Positions 34,864 to 42,636 of a stretch of 64,000 nucleotides of DNA are shown here, piece by piece. Source of the DNA: Muribaculaceae bacterium Zag1 (GTDB taxonomy: Bacteria; Bacteroidota; Bacteroidia; Bacteroidales; Muribaculaceae); the NCBI GenBank assembly GCA_002633115.1, contig NWBJ01000017.1:1-64000 (forward strand), given 5' to 3'. Position numbers and translations under genes: made by a program. Each line of letters opens with the position of its first letter. Position 1 is the stretch's first letter. The notes beneath the pieces are model-generated. The model was not told where the DNA came from. It ran no database searches and saw only the letters and a list, made by a program, of their open reading frames with translations.

Positions 34864-36201
34864 TTGGATTTCGACCCTTTACCGGCCCAACCTCTCAGTA
34901 TGGTTTTGGCCTCACTTATGACCCCTGAGTTCGGAGCCGCCCAAATCACCGCATTGGCGATTGCTCTCGTTGCTCTCCTCATCTCTGGCTTTGTCTCGGG
35001 CAGCGAGATAGCCTTTTTTTCACTCTCCGACAACGACCTTGGCGAAGATGGCCAAGGCGACGCTAAGATTGCGTCAATACGCAGCCTCCTCTCTACCCCG
35101 GAGCGCCTGCTCGCCACAATCCTTATTGTCAACAATCTGGTGAATGTGACGATTGTCGTGCTCACCAACTTCGCTCTCGGCCCAGTGTTTGAAAATATGC
35201 ACCCGGCGTTGAGCTTTATCCTGCAGTCGGTAATTCTTACATTCCTGATTTTGCTGTTCGGCGAAATCATCCCCAAACTGTATTCCACCAACTATCCCCT
35301 GAAATGGGCTCGCTTCGCTGTCGACGGGCTCCGGTTTTTCTATACCCTGTTTGCTCCGGTGTCGAGCATGCTGGTCAAGTCTACCTCGATTGTGGGCAAG
35401 GTTGTGACCAAGAAAGCCAGCGTCACCGCCGATGAGCTATCAGATGCTCTCGACATCACCAATGTCGAGGCTAAGGATGACAAGCAGATGCTTGAGGAAA
35501 TCCTTAAATTCGGTGATACCACTGCCTCGGAAATCATGACACCGCGCGTGTCGATTGTCGGCATTGACATCGACAACACATTCGACGAGGTGATGGAGAT
35601 AGTGCTCGACAAGGGATATTCGCGCATGCCAGTCTACGAAGAGACGATGGACAACATCAAGGGTGTGCTCTACTCTCGCGACTTGCTCCCCTATATCCGC
35701 AGCCGCTCGGCCGGGTTTGACTGGCGCACCCTGCTGCGCGAGGCTTACTATGTGCCGGAATCGCGCCAGATTGATGACCTGCTCGAGGATTTCCGCACTC
35801 TCAAGCGCCACCTCGCCATCGTGGTCGATGAGTTTGGAGGCACCCAGGGCATCGTCACCCTCGAGGATGTGCTTGAGGAGATTGTTGGGGATATCAACGA
35901 CGAGTATGACGAGGACAAGAAATACTATACTCGCCTTGCCCCCGATACCTACAATTTTGAGGGCTTGACCCCGCTTACCGACTTTTTCCGCATCACTGGT
36001 CTCGACGAGGAGGACTTTTCCCCCGTCACCGAAGATGCCGAGACTGTCGCCGGCATGCTCCTCGCCATAAAGGGAGACTTCCCCAAGGACAAGGAGCCGC
36101 TCAGCTATGGGCGTTGCCGATTCTTGGTGCTGAAGGTGGCTGACCACCGCATCACCAGCGTGAGGGTTAACATACGTCCCGCCGATGAAAATAACCAATA
36201 A
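34864..36201 (+). CDS. gldE: GldE / CBS-domain transporter-like membrane protein
   Basis: A 445-residue protein of the CNNM/CorC-hemolysin family, named GldE in Bacteroidetes, where it sits beside gldD and supports gliding or type IX secretion. An N-terminal membrane domain has several helices (about 20-165, with [11 protein letters not shown] and [14 protein letters not shown]). Paired CBS domains follow (about 220-340, [40 protein letters not shown]), then a CorC-HlyC domain. The start is a TTG; an in-frame ATG upstream (34840) is blocked by a stop, and the next ATG is 34900, so the exact start is uncertain. Confidence 0.9.
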   Translation: MDFDPLPAQPLSMVLASLMTPEFGAAQITALAIALVALLISGFVSGSEIAFFSLSDNDLGEDGQGDAKIASIRSLLSTPERLLATILIVNNLVNVTIVVLTNFALGPVFENMHPALSFILQSVILTFLILLFGEIIPKLYSTNYPLKWARFAVDGLRFFYTLFAPVSSMLVKSTSIVGKVVTKKASVTADELSDALDITNVEAKDDKQMLEEILKFGDTTASEIMTPRVSIVGIDIDNTFDEVMEIVLDKGYSRMPVYEETMDNIKGVLYSRDLLPYIRSRSAGFDWRTLLREAYYVPESRQIDDLLEDFRTLKRHLAIVVDEFGGTQGIVTLEDVLEEIVGDINDEYDEDKKYYTRLAPDTYNFEGLTPLTDFFRITGLDEEDFSPVTEDAETVAGMLLAIKGDFPKDKEPLSYGRCRFLVLKVADHRITSVRVNIRPADENNQ

Positions 36202-36293
36202 TGTGTAGGATGGGACAAATGAGACAGATTAAAACCATGGGCATAAGACGAATTAGACCAATGAGGCGCATCGGAGCTGTAGGACAGATGGGA
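36201..36293 (+). repeat. GGACAAATGAGAC repeat at the gldD 5' end
   Basis: Related words follow one another: GATGGGACAAATGAGACAGA, CATAAGACGAATTAGACC, CCAATGAGGCGCATCGG, GTAGGACAGATGGGAATGAC. They keep an open frame rich in Met, Arg and Ile, probably a repeat array that became part of, or leads into, gldD. Confidence 0.55.
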
Positions 36294-36875
36294 ATGACCA
36301 TGGGCTTGATGGTATTGTGCATGATCATATCGCTATTGACGGTGTCGTGCCAGAAGACGGCCGACGACCGCCCTGTGCCGCGTCGCGAGGGTTATCCTCG
36401 CATCGAGCAAGAGCCGGTAGAATATGTGGCGGCTGAGGAATTTCCCTTGGCGATGGAGATTAACAAGCGAGCCTTTGTCACCACCAAGGCTCTGGAGGAT
36501 GGCGGACTGTGGGCTGATGCCTCTCTGCCGCAATACGGAGCTATGGCTTATTATACCTTTACGCCGGTCAACGGCTCGACCATCCACTCGGTGATTTCTA
36601 ACCGCTTAGACCGCATGCTGCTCAATCTGGGCGAGGCAGAACCGGAAATTGACGACTTCACCTCGGCTGGGGGTGCTCGTGTCACTGTGATCACAGCCAT
36701 GAGTGCAAATTCTACGCCGGTGCAATTCGTGGCCGCTCTGCCGCAATGGGTGGTGTCGGGCAGTGTGTTTATGCCGGGCGTCACTCAGGCCTCGCCGGTC
36801 GATTCGCTGGCTCCCATCATCGACGCGCTGCGCTCTGACATAGTGCACAGCCTATCAACCATCGCTCCCAAATGA
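36294..36875 (+). CDS. gldD: GldD-family gliding motility lipoprotein
   Basis: GldD is an envelope lipoprotein required with GldE in gliding/type IX secretion. From this start the 193 residues have a lipoprotein signal ending LLTVSC, and the family core EGYPRIEQEPVEYV, FPLAMEINKRAFVTTK and YYTFTPVNGSTIHSVISNRL. The frame is open from an ATG at 36201 that overlaps the gldE stop (TAATG), which would suit coupling. However, the extra 31 residues are encoded by a low-complexity GGACAAATGAGAC repeat and would bury the signal peptide, so I prefer 36294. Confidence 0.85.
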   Translation: MTMGLMVLCMIISLLTVSCQKTADDRPVPRREGYPRIEQEPVEYVAAEEFPLAMEINKRAFVTTKALEDGGLWADASLPQYGAMAYYTFTPVNGSTIHSVISNRLDRMLLNLGEAEPEIDDFTSAGGARVTVITAMSANSTPVQFVAALPQWVVSGSVFMPGVTQASPVDSLAPIIDALRSDIVHSLSTIAPK

Positions 36876-36879
36876 CCAA

Positions 36880-37452
36880 ATGCAAGTAAAAATCAGAGAG
36901 ATAGCCAGGGCTGACAATAATCCTTTGAGCCGACGCCAGCGCGAACGCGAGGCGGTCGGGCGCATCTTGGAGGAAATTGCAGCCCCGGGAGCCACGGTTG
37001 AGCATAACGCCGATGGTGCCCCCATTGTAAAGGGCATCCCTTACATCTCCATCACCCATAGCCAGAGGTTGGCAGCTGTGGCCACCAGCGACACAGGACC
37101 TGTCGGCATTGATGCCGAGGAGTGGCGCTCGGCTTTGGAGCGAGTCAAGACGCGATTTCTCAGCGCCGAAGAGCTTGAATGGTGCGATGACTTGCTGCTG
37201 GCTTGGACTATCAAGGAGGCTGTCTACAAAGCCTCCGGCATCAAGGGCCTCACTGGCCCAGAAATCAGTATCTCCCCGGATTACGCCAGTGCTTTTGCTG
37301 CTGGCATAACCTATAAAATTACCACTTACATGGAGGGCCCAACTCGCATCTCCATAGCTGAACCACAGAAAATTATCATAGAAGAAACCCCAGATAACCA
37401 TAATAAGAAACCACAGATTTACACAGATTTACACAGATTTCATAAAGGGTAA
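36880..37452 (+). CDS. 4'-phosphopantetheinyl transferase superfamily protein
   Basis: A 190-residue enzyme that would transfer the phosphopantetheine arm of CoA to acyl or peptidyl carrier proteins. The signature residues are present: SITHSQRLAAVA near 50, the GIDAE Mg-binding motif near 75, and AWTIKEAVYKASG near 108-120 with Glu and Lys of the active site. It starts 4 nt after gldD and completes the conserved gldE-gldD-PPTase order. The last 15 residues (KKPQIYTDLHRFHKG) are encoded by the ACACAGATTT repeat that follows, so the natural C-terminus has been extended by repeat DNA. Confidence 0.9.
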   Translation: MQVKIREIARADNNPLSRRQREREAVGRILEEIAAPGATVEHNADGAPIVKGIPYISITHSQRLAAVATSDTGPVGIDAEEWRSALERVKTRFLSAEELEWCDDLLLAWTIKEAVYKASGIKGLTGPEISISPDYASAFAAGITYKITTYMEGPTRISIAEPQKIIIEETPDNHNKKPQIYTDLHRFHKG

Positions 37453-37493
37453 TCCATAGCAGAATCTGTGAAAATCTGTGTGCATCTGTGGTT
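37409..37493. repeat. ACACAGATTT fold-back overlapping the PPTase end
   Basis: Left words CCACAGATTTACACAGATTT (37409-37440) pair imperfectly with AATCTGTGAAAATCTGTGTG words (37463-37493) across a 22-nt loop. The left arm and loop contain the last codons and the stop of the transferase gene. It could serve as a weak terminator. Confidence 0.75.
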
Positions 37494-37541
37494 GGAAAAA
37501 TAACTCACTCTATGGTCTATTACAAATTATAAATAATAGTT

Positions 37542-38528
37542 ATGAAAAGTATATTTCTTTGTTTAGGGATATTAGTGGTTTTGGCTGGATGCCATCAAGA
37601 GCAATACCGCACCGCATCGGGGGCGACATGGGGTACCACCTACCATATAACTTATAAGAGCGATTCTGACTTGAGTGATTCTATAATCCATGAGATGCGT
37701 AAGATTGACATGTCGCTGTCGGCATTTGAGGACAATTCGCTTGTCTCGCGCATCAACGGGGGCGACTCGACGGTGCGAGCCAACGACCAAGTGCGCGATG
37801 TGATGGCCCTGTCGCAACAGGTATGTTCAATCAGTGGCGGTGCCTTTGACCCCACTGTCGCCCCCTTGATTAATCTTTGGGGATTTGGGTATCGAGATAA
37901 CCAGCTTGACCGACCCACTCAGGAGATGATAGACTCGGCTCTCGCTACAGTTGGCATCATGCAATGCGCAGTGCTTGATGATGGCACGGTGGTCAAGAAG
38001 ACCCCTGAGACGGAATTTAATTTCTCGGCCGTAGCCAAAGGTTACGGAGTGGACCAAGTGGCGGCTATGCTGCGGCGCAATGGCTGCGATAATTATATGG
38101 TCGAAATTGGTGGCGAGATAGCCTTGGGGGGCAAAAGTCCGCGAGGCGGAGCCTGGCATATCCAGATTGACGCACCGATTCCGGATTCAGGCGTAGGTGT
38201 TGACCATTCACGCCTGAGCGTGATTGAGCTGACTGACCGCTGCATCGCCACCTCGGGCAATTATCGCAATTACCGTATGACGGCCGACGGCACCGTGGGC
38301 CACACCATCAGTCCGGTGACTGGCATGCCGGTAGCTACGCGCACCCTCAGCGCCACTATCATAGCCCCAACCACGGCTTTGGCTGATGCTCTTGCCACAG
38401 CGGCGATGGCCATGCCAGCCCCCGATGCCATGGAGATGCTGCAGGGCCTCTCGGCAGTCGATGCCATGCTTGTCCTCTCCACCCCCGACAGCACCTACCA
38501 AATCGTAGTCACTCCCCTCTGGCCATAG
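37542..38528 (+). CDS. apbE: FAD:protein FMN transferase ApbE
   Basis: ApbE attaches FMN covalently to threonine of target proteins such as NqrB/NqrC and Rnf subunits. The 328-residue protein is an exported lipoprotein: signal peptide with lipobox LAGC at Cys17. Family segments are GATWGTTYHITY near 27, a DMSLSAFEDNSLVSRIN-like segment near 63, GGAFDPTVAPLINLWGFG near 100, NFSAVAKGYGVD near 160, MVEIGGEIALGG near 188, and HTISPVTGMPV near 250, which binds metal and flavin. The TAG stop touches the first arm of a CGTAAGCAC fold-back. Confidence 0.94.
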   Translation: MKSIFLCLGILVVLAGCHQEQYRTASGATWGTTYHITYKSDSDLSDSIIHEMRKIDMSLSAFEDNSLVSRINGGDSTVRANDQVRDVMALSQQVCSISGGAFDPTVAPLINLWGFGYRDNQLDRPTQEMIDSALATVGIMQCAVLDDGTVVKKTPETEFNFSAVAKGYGVDQVAAMLRRNGCDNYMVEIGGEIALGGKSPRGGAWHIQIDAPIPDSGVGVDHSRLSVIELTDRCIATSGNYRNYRMTADGTVGHTISPVTGMPVATRTLSATIIAPTTALADALATAAMAMPAPDAMEMLQGLSAVDAMLVLSTPDSTYQIVVTPLWP

Positions 38529-38687
38529 AACGTAAGCACGTAAGCTTAACGTAAGCACACAGATGATGTAAGCTATTAACTTAAATGAATAAAAATTCCT
38601 AAACAAATAAAAAAACGTAAGTATCCGTTAAGATACTTACGTTTTTTATTATCTGTGTGCTTACGTTAAGCTTATGTGCTTACGTTC
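38528..38687. repeat. CGTAAGCAC fold-back, copy 2, abutting two stop codons
   Basis: Bases 38528-38564 and 38651-38687 are reverse complements (36 of 37 positions), beginning GAACGTAAGCACGTAAGCTT. Each arm includes the last G of a TAG stop: apbE on the left, the Omp28-like gene on the right. A separate perfect terminator hairpin sits in the loop. Confidence 0.88.
38610..38647. terminator. 16-bp two-way intrinsic terminator
   Basis: AAAAAACGTAAGTATC (38610-38625), loop CGTTAA, GATACTTACGTTTTTT (38632-38647): perfect stem with A and T runs, fit to end transcripts of apbE (+) and the Omp28-like gene (-). Confidence 0.88.
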
Positions 38688-40549
38688 TACTTGGCGATCT
38701 TGGTGGTAGCGGTGGTGCCGTCGGTGTAGCGGGTGAGGCGCACATAGATGCCGGCAGCGGGATTAGCCACTTGGCGACCCTGCAGGTCATAGTATGTCAC
38801 GCTTTCAACCTGACGACCATTGGCGCTGATTGTGTTGAGAGCCGATGCGTCAACCTTGACATCGCACTTGCAGGCGTTGACCACTGTGCCGTAGCCAGAG
38901 CCTTGGAGCACAAAGGCCACTACCTTGAGTTTGGTCTTGTCGTAGGGGATTGTACCACCCTCATCGCAAGGAACATACTTACCGTCGAAGGTATAGGTAT
39001 GCTCTGTAGCTTCGTCGGCTGAAATTGATGGGATAGATCCAGTTACACCCTTCAGACCTGAGGTGAGGAGAGCCACATCATTGAATATCAGGCCGCGCAC
39101 TGAGCTTGAACCATAGTCGCCGCCGCTGCCAAAGTCGCACAGCGGGTAGTCGAGTTCATCGTAGCTATAGTTGCTGGGATAGTAGTTTGTCTGCTTCCAG
39201 CTGGCATCATAGAGGCCATCGCCAGTGAGCACATACTCGATGCGGTAGTTGGCTGTAGCAACATCGCCCGGCACGGCTGCCCAGTTGACAGTTGACTTAG
39301 CGGTAACAATGCTGTCGGCATCCATTTCAGCCTCAACTGAGATTTCTACCGGAGTAAAGCCTTCGCATGCTTCAGCCCATGCCTCGGGCAGGCTAAAACC
39401 ATTCATTGTATCGATGGGGTAGTAAACATCAACCTCATCGCCACGGTTGATACGGCCACTGGGATAACCCGAGCATGACTGATGGCCCTCAGCAAGGGCA
39501 ATCTCATCGCTGTTGTGATAAGCGATGCCTACAAATTCAGGATAATTCTCGTGCATGTATTCCATAGCAGCATAGCCGCGTGTGCACCATCCGCACCACA
39601 TGCCAGTGTATTCCTCAACGAGGCCAAGACGCTTGGGTATGAAGGCTGCGACAGCAATTGTGCCAACAGTTTTTACGGGTGTTGCGAGTTCTTCGCCGTT
39701 AACCTTGGTCACTGCCAATTCCAGGTCGTAGCTTCCGGGTTCTGCAATAGCGGGGAATGTGAAGGTGGCATTCTTAGCGTAACCCATGATAGCAGGAACG
39801 GGATCGGCAAGAGTCAACTCTTCGGTGAATGAGTTGCCAGCCACTGTAGCAGTGTACTCGAGCGAGTTGACAACAGCGGTGCCCTTGTTGATTACGCTTA
39901 CATCAACGGTGCCGTTTTCGCCTTTAGCGTAATAGTTGAAGGGCACATCGCCCAGACTGATGTTGTTTTCAGCGATTTCACCTTCCAGCTCTACTTGCAC
40001 CATCAGGGCAGCGCCCACCTCAGATGAGCGGTCTTGCCAGTTGCGATACGAACGCGAGGTGTGGATGCAGAAAGATCCGTCAGATGCTCCGGCAGCGGCT
40101 ACGATAGGATATTTGGTGACATTATCGAGCACGCTAATAGTGAAGCTGTAGCCCACATAGAGGCCCTCAGCGGGGATAGGATAAGCCTCGTCAAGGGTAT
40201 ATGTGACATATTGCACATCGCCCTCGGTGGGGTAATCCATGCTCCAGCTCTCGAGTGTCACATTGGTGTTTTTGCCATTGACGAGCTCAAGCTGTAGTTC
40301 GTTGGTAATCCAGATTGAGAAGTCAGAAATGTTTTCGGTGGGGACCACTGGCACTTGGATTGATTTTATCGACAATCCTACGAGTGCGGGATTTGTCAGG
40401 GCAATAGCCAAATCATAAGTTTCTGACTTGCCTGTGCCGAGCAGTGTAGGGTCAGTGTCAGCAGGAGCATAAGAGAAAGTGATTACCTGCTGGGCCATCA
40501 CCACGCTTGCAGCGCCAAGAAGCAGGGCAGAAAATAAAAATTTCTTCAT
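38687..40549 (-). CDS. Omp28-like secreted protein with thioredoxin-type CxxC
   Basis: A 620-residue exported protein. The signal peptide (MKKFLFSALLLGAASVVMAQ) starts at the second ATG; the first is two codons upstream. Residues about 25-300 are beta-rich repeats. A thioredoxin-like segment, GLVEEYTGMWCGWCTRGYAA, follows near 320-340 with a WCGWC redox motif, typical of Omp28-related outer-membrane proteins. The end (YYDLQGRQVANPAAGIYVR) resembles a type IX secretion sorting tail. It may act as a surface thiol-disulfide protein; the partner is unknown. Confidence 0.82.
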   Translation of the reverse strand: MKKFLFSALLLGAASVVMAQQVITFSYAPADTDPTLLGTGKSETYDLAIALTNPALVGLSIKSIQVPVVPTENISDFSIWITNELQLELVNGKNTNVTLESWSMDYPTEGDVQYVTYTLDEAYPIPAEGLYVGYSFTISVLDNVTKYPIVAAAGASDGSFCIHTSRSYRNWQDRSSEVGAALMVQVELEGEIAENNISLGDVPFNYYAKGENGTVDVSVINKGTAVVNSLEYTATVAGNSFTEELTLADPVPAIMGYAKNATFTFPAIAEPGSYDLELAVTKVNGEELATPVKTVGTIAVAAFIPKRLGLVEEYTGMWCGWCTRGYAAMEYMHENYPEFVGIAYHNSDEIALAEGHQSCSGYPSGRINRGDEVDVYYPIDTMNGFSLPEAWAEACEGFTPVEISVEAEMDADSIVTAKSTVNWAAVPGDVATANYRIEYVLTGDGLYDASWKQTNYYPSNYSYDELDYPLCDFGSGGDYGSSSVRGLIFNDVALLTSGLKGVTGSIPSISADEATEHTYTFDGKYVPCDEGGTIPYDKTKLKVVAFVLQGSGYGTVVNACKCDVKVDASALNTISANGRQVESVTYYDLQGRQVANPAAGIYVRLTRYTDGTTATTKIAK

Positions 40550-40574
40550 AAACAAGGGGTTAATTTATTGATAA

Positions 40575-40611
40575 GCAAGTAGCCTATGCATATTGAGCAT
40601 AGCCTACTTGC
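40575..40611 (-). terminator. Hairpin between two secreted-protein genes
   Basis: GCAAGTAGCCTATGC (40575-40589) and GCATAGCCTACTTGC (40597-40611) are complementary with one mismatch, with a 7-nt loop, after the stop of the 588-residue secreted protein gene on the minus strand. A short AT-rich tract follows. Confidence 0.55.
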
Positions 40612-40652
40612 CATATTCAAGTTTTATGTTTGTGTTATTTCAAGACTAATAC

Positions 40653-42419
40653 TTATTTGATAGCAACTTTCTCTACGCGGCGGGTACCGTCGGTGTAGGT
40701 AGTAGCCTTGATAAAGAGACCGGTCTTAGGATTAGCGACGCGTTGGCCAGCGATGTTGAAGTACTCTACGCTCTTCACTTCGGTATTGGCCTTTGCAACA
40801 TTGATGCCCAAGAACTCCTCGATGTTGACATGCACAGCATTTGAAGCGTAGGTGATGCCGTCAGTGCCCACATAGAATGATTGGCAACCAATCACGTCTA
40901 TGCCAGAATCGTGGAGGTAGAGGTCGAGTTCGGGTGCGGGATAGTAGATGTCCCAGCCATCGGTGAAGTCGTAAGGAATGTCAATCATGTCATACGGGAA
41001 GTCTGTATAAGTGTCGGTGTAGAACTCATAAAGCTCATAGTTGGCATAGATGTTGTAGTACATGCGCGATGTGTCGAGCAGAGCGCCATTGACATTGATG
41101 TTGGGGATGTACCAACCATACTGGTCGCCGTAGCCGTAATCCTCATTGAAATACAGGAATTCGGGATCCAGAGGATTAGCGTTGACCATTTCTTCGGTCT
41201 GGTAGAAAATTCTGGGATTTACATATTGAGAGATGTAATAGATGCGCTCAAGCGAAGCATTAACCCATAGTACTTGGTCGTTGGCTGAGGTAAATGTCAG
41301 AGACTCAGGGTCATAGTTGAATTTGAGGTCTTGGAATGTGTATGATACGTCACCATATTCATCTTCTTCGCCGCCATTGGTGCCCAGGATGCAAATGATG
41401 TAGCCATAAGCTTCGTAGAATCCGAGAGGCTGGTGGGTAGGCACGGTGAGCACATTGTTTTCATCAAGTGTACCCTTGAATACGCCGTCGGGAACATACG
41501 AGGTGAAATTCCTGAAGTAAACGTCGTTGCCATCGATAGCGACTTCTACATTGCGTGAGTTGTCATTCTCATCTGTGATAACATAGCTGTCAGAGAACTC
41601 TACGCCCTCAGGCACTTGCACCAGATTAGCCTCCAGGTCATAGGGGGTGTAAGTTTGGCTCCAGTCGCCAGCGCTCCAGTAGATGCTTTCTGGCTCATCA
41701 GAATAGATATGGTATTCGCCAAACATATACTCGGGATAAACGAGATAGCCGTCTTCATCGTAGGTGTAGTCATATTCCCAGCCAGTGGTATCCATCACGA
41801 TGGTGCCGTCTTCTTGGATATTCCAAACGATTACATTGTCTTCGTCAGCTACGGGCACGTAATCTTCGACATACTCCTGATAATAGGAGCTCCAGACTGT
41901 CTCATAGTGCATCTTAGATACGTAGAAATCAATGTCGTAATAGTCGGGCCTGCTATAGAAATCAATCTGTTGGGGGAGCTGAGCGGTAATCTTGTCACCG
42001 TCTTTTGTGCCCTTGATGTATGCTCCGGTAGCGTAGCTGATGATGGGGTTGAGGATGTACACCTCGTTGTCTTCGGTCTCTACGAATTTGGTTGCCCCAG
42101 TACTGTTGCCGTAAGTCAGCCAGTACCAGTACACATAGAAGCCTTCGTTAGATACGTTGTAGTAGGTGGTGGTGCCTGCGGGAGCCTCCCAGATGACATC
42201 ATCCTCACCGCGCGATTGCTTTTTCACGCGCTCGCCATACTTGAGAGCGTCTTGGAGACGTTGCTGGTCGTGAGAGAGCTGAGCATCGTTCATTTTGATG
42301 GGAGCAGTGCGTTCAACCGAGGTTGGACCCTGGATTTGTTGCTGAACCAGACGGGGTGCAGCGGCGCTGGCTGACAGGGCAGCGGCAGCAGCAAGGCATA
42401 GAGTAAAGATTTTTCTCAT
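40653..42419 (-). CDS. Secreted Bacteroidales protein, paralog A
   Basis: A 588-residue exported protein of unknown function with a signal peptide (MRKIFTLCLAAAAALSASA) and a long beta-rich body full of Tyr and Asp. The end VEYFNIAGQRVANPKTGLFI ... VEKVAIK is like a type IX sorting tail. It is a clear paralog of the next gene upstream: both contain LDTSRMYYNIY, a PYDFTDGWDIYYPAPELDL-type segment, GIDVIGCQSFY and VNLEEFLG/VNIEEFLG. I chose the ATG at 42419; an ATG eight codons upstream is less suited. No catalytic motif is recognised. A -7 box lies about 47 nt upstream. Confidence 0.8.
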   Translation of the reverse strand: MRKIFTLCLAAAAALSASAAAPRLVQQQIQGPTSVERTAPIKMNDAQLSHDQQRLQDALKYGERVKKQSRGEDDVIWEAPAGTTTYYNVSNEGFYVYWYWLTYGNSTGATKFVETEDNEVYILNPIISYATGAYIKGTKDGDKITAQLPQQIDFYSRPDYYDIDFYVSKMHYETVWSSYYQEYVEDYVPVADEDNVIVWNIQEDGTIVMDTTGWEYDYTYDEDGYLVYPEYMFGEYHIYSDEPESIYWSAGDWSQTYTPYDLEANLVQVPEGVEFSDSYVITDENDNSRNVEVAIDGNDVYFRNFTSYVPDGVFKGTLDENNVLTVPTHQPLGFYEAYGYIICILGTNGGEEDEYGDVSYTFQDLKFNYDPESLTFTSANDQVLWVNASLERIYYISQYVNPRIFYQTEEMVNANPLDPEFLYFNEDYGYGDQYGWYIPNINVNGALLDTSRMYYNIYANYELYEFYTDTYTDFPYDMIDIPYDFTDGWDIYYPAPELDLYLHDSGIDVIGCQSFYVGTDGITYASNAVHVNIEEFLGINVAKANTEVKSVEYFNIAGQRVANPKTGLFIKATTYTDGTRRVEKVAIK

Positions 42420-42465
42420 ACGTCTAAATTTTGTGTTAAACAATAGTGTTTTATAATTTATTAGG

Positions 42466-42473
42466 CAAAGTTA
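42466..42473 (-). promoter_or_regulatory. -7 box TAACTTTG for paralog A
   Basis: The minus strand reads TAACTTTG at 42473-42466; the -33 position has no TTTG. Confidence 0.5.
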
Positions 42474-42576
42474 TAATAAATTTTCAATAAAAACTATAGT
42501 TTCATTACAAAATTTTTACAAAAACCTAAAAAATAATATCATTTGAGGGGTTTTAGACAAGTTTTCACTCCAAAAA

Positions 42577-42604
42577 GCCGGGCGCCCTCTCTTGAGCGCC
42601 CGGC
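42577..42604 (-). terminator. GC-rich intrinsic terminator of paralog B
   Basis: GCCGGGCGC (42577-42585), 10-nt loop, GCGCCCGGC (42596-42604); on the minus strand TTTTTGG follows. It lies about 32 nt after the stop of the 591-residue gene. Confidence 0.85.
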
Positions 42605-42636
42605 TCCCTTTCCAACTCGGAATCAATGGAAGAGGG

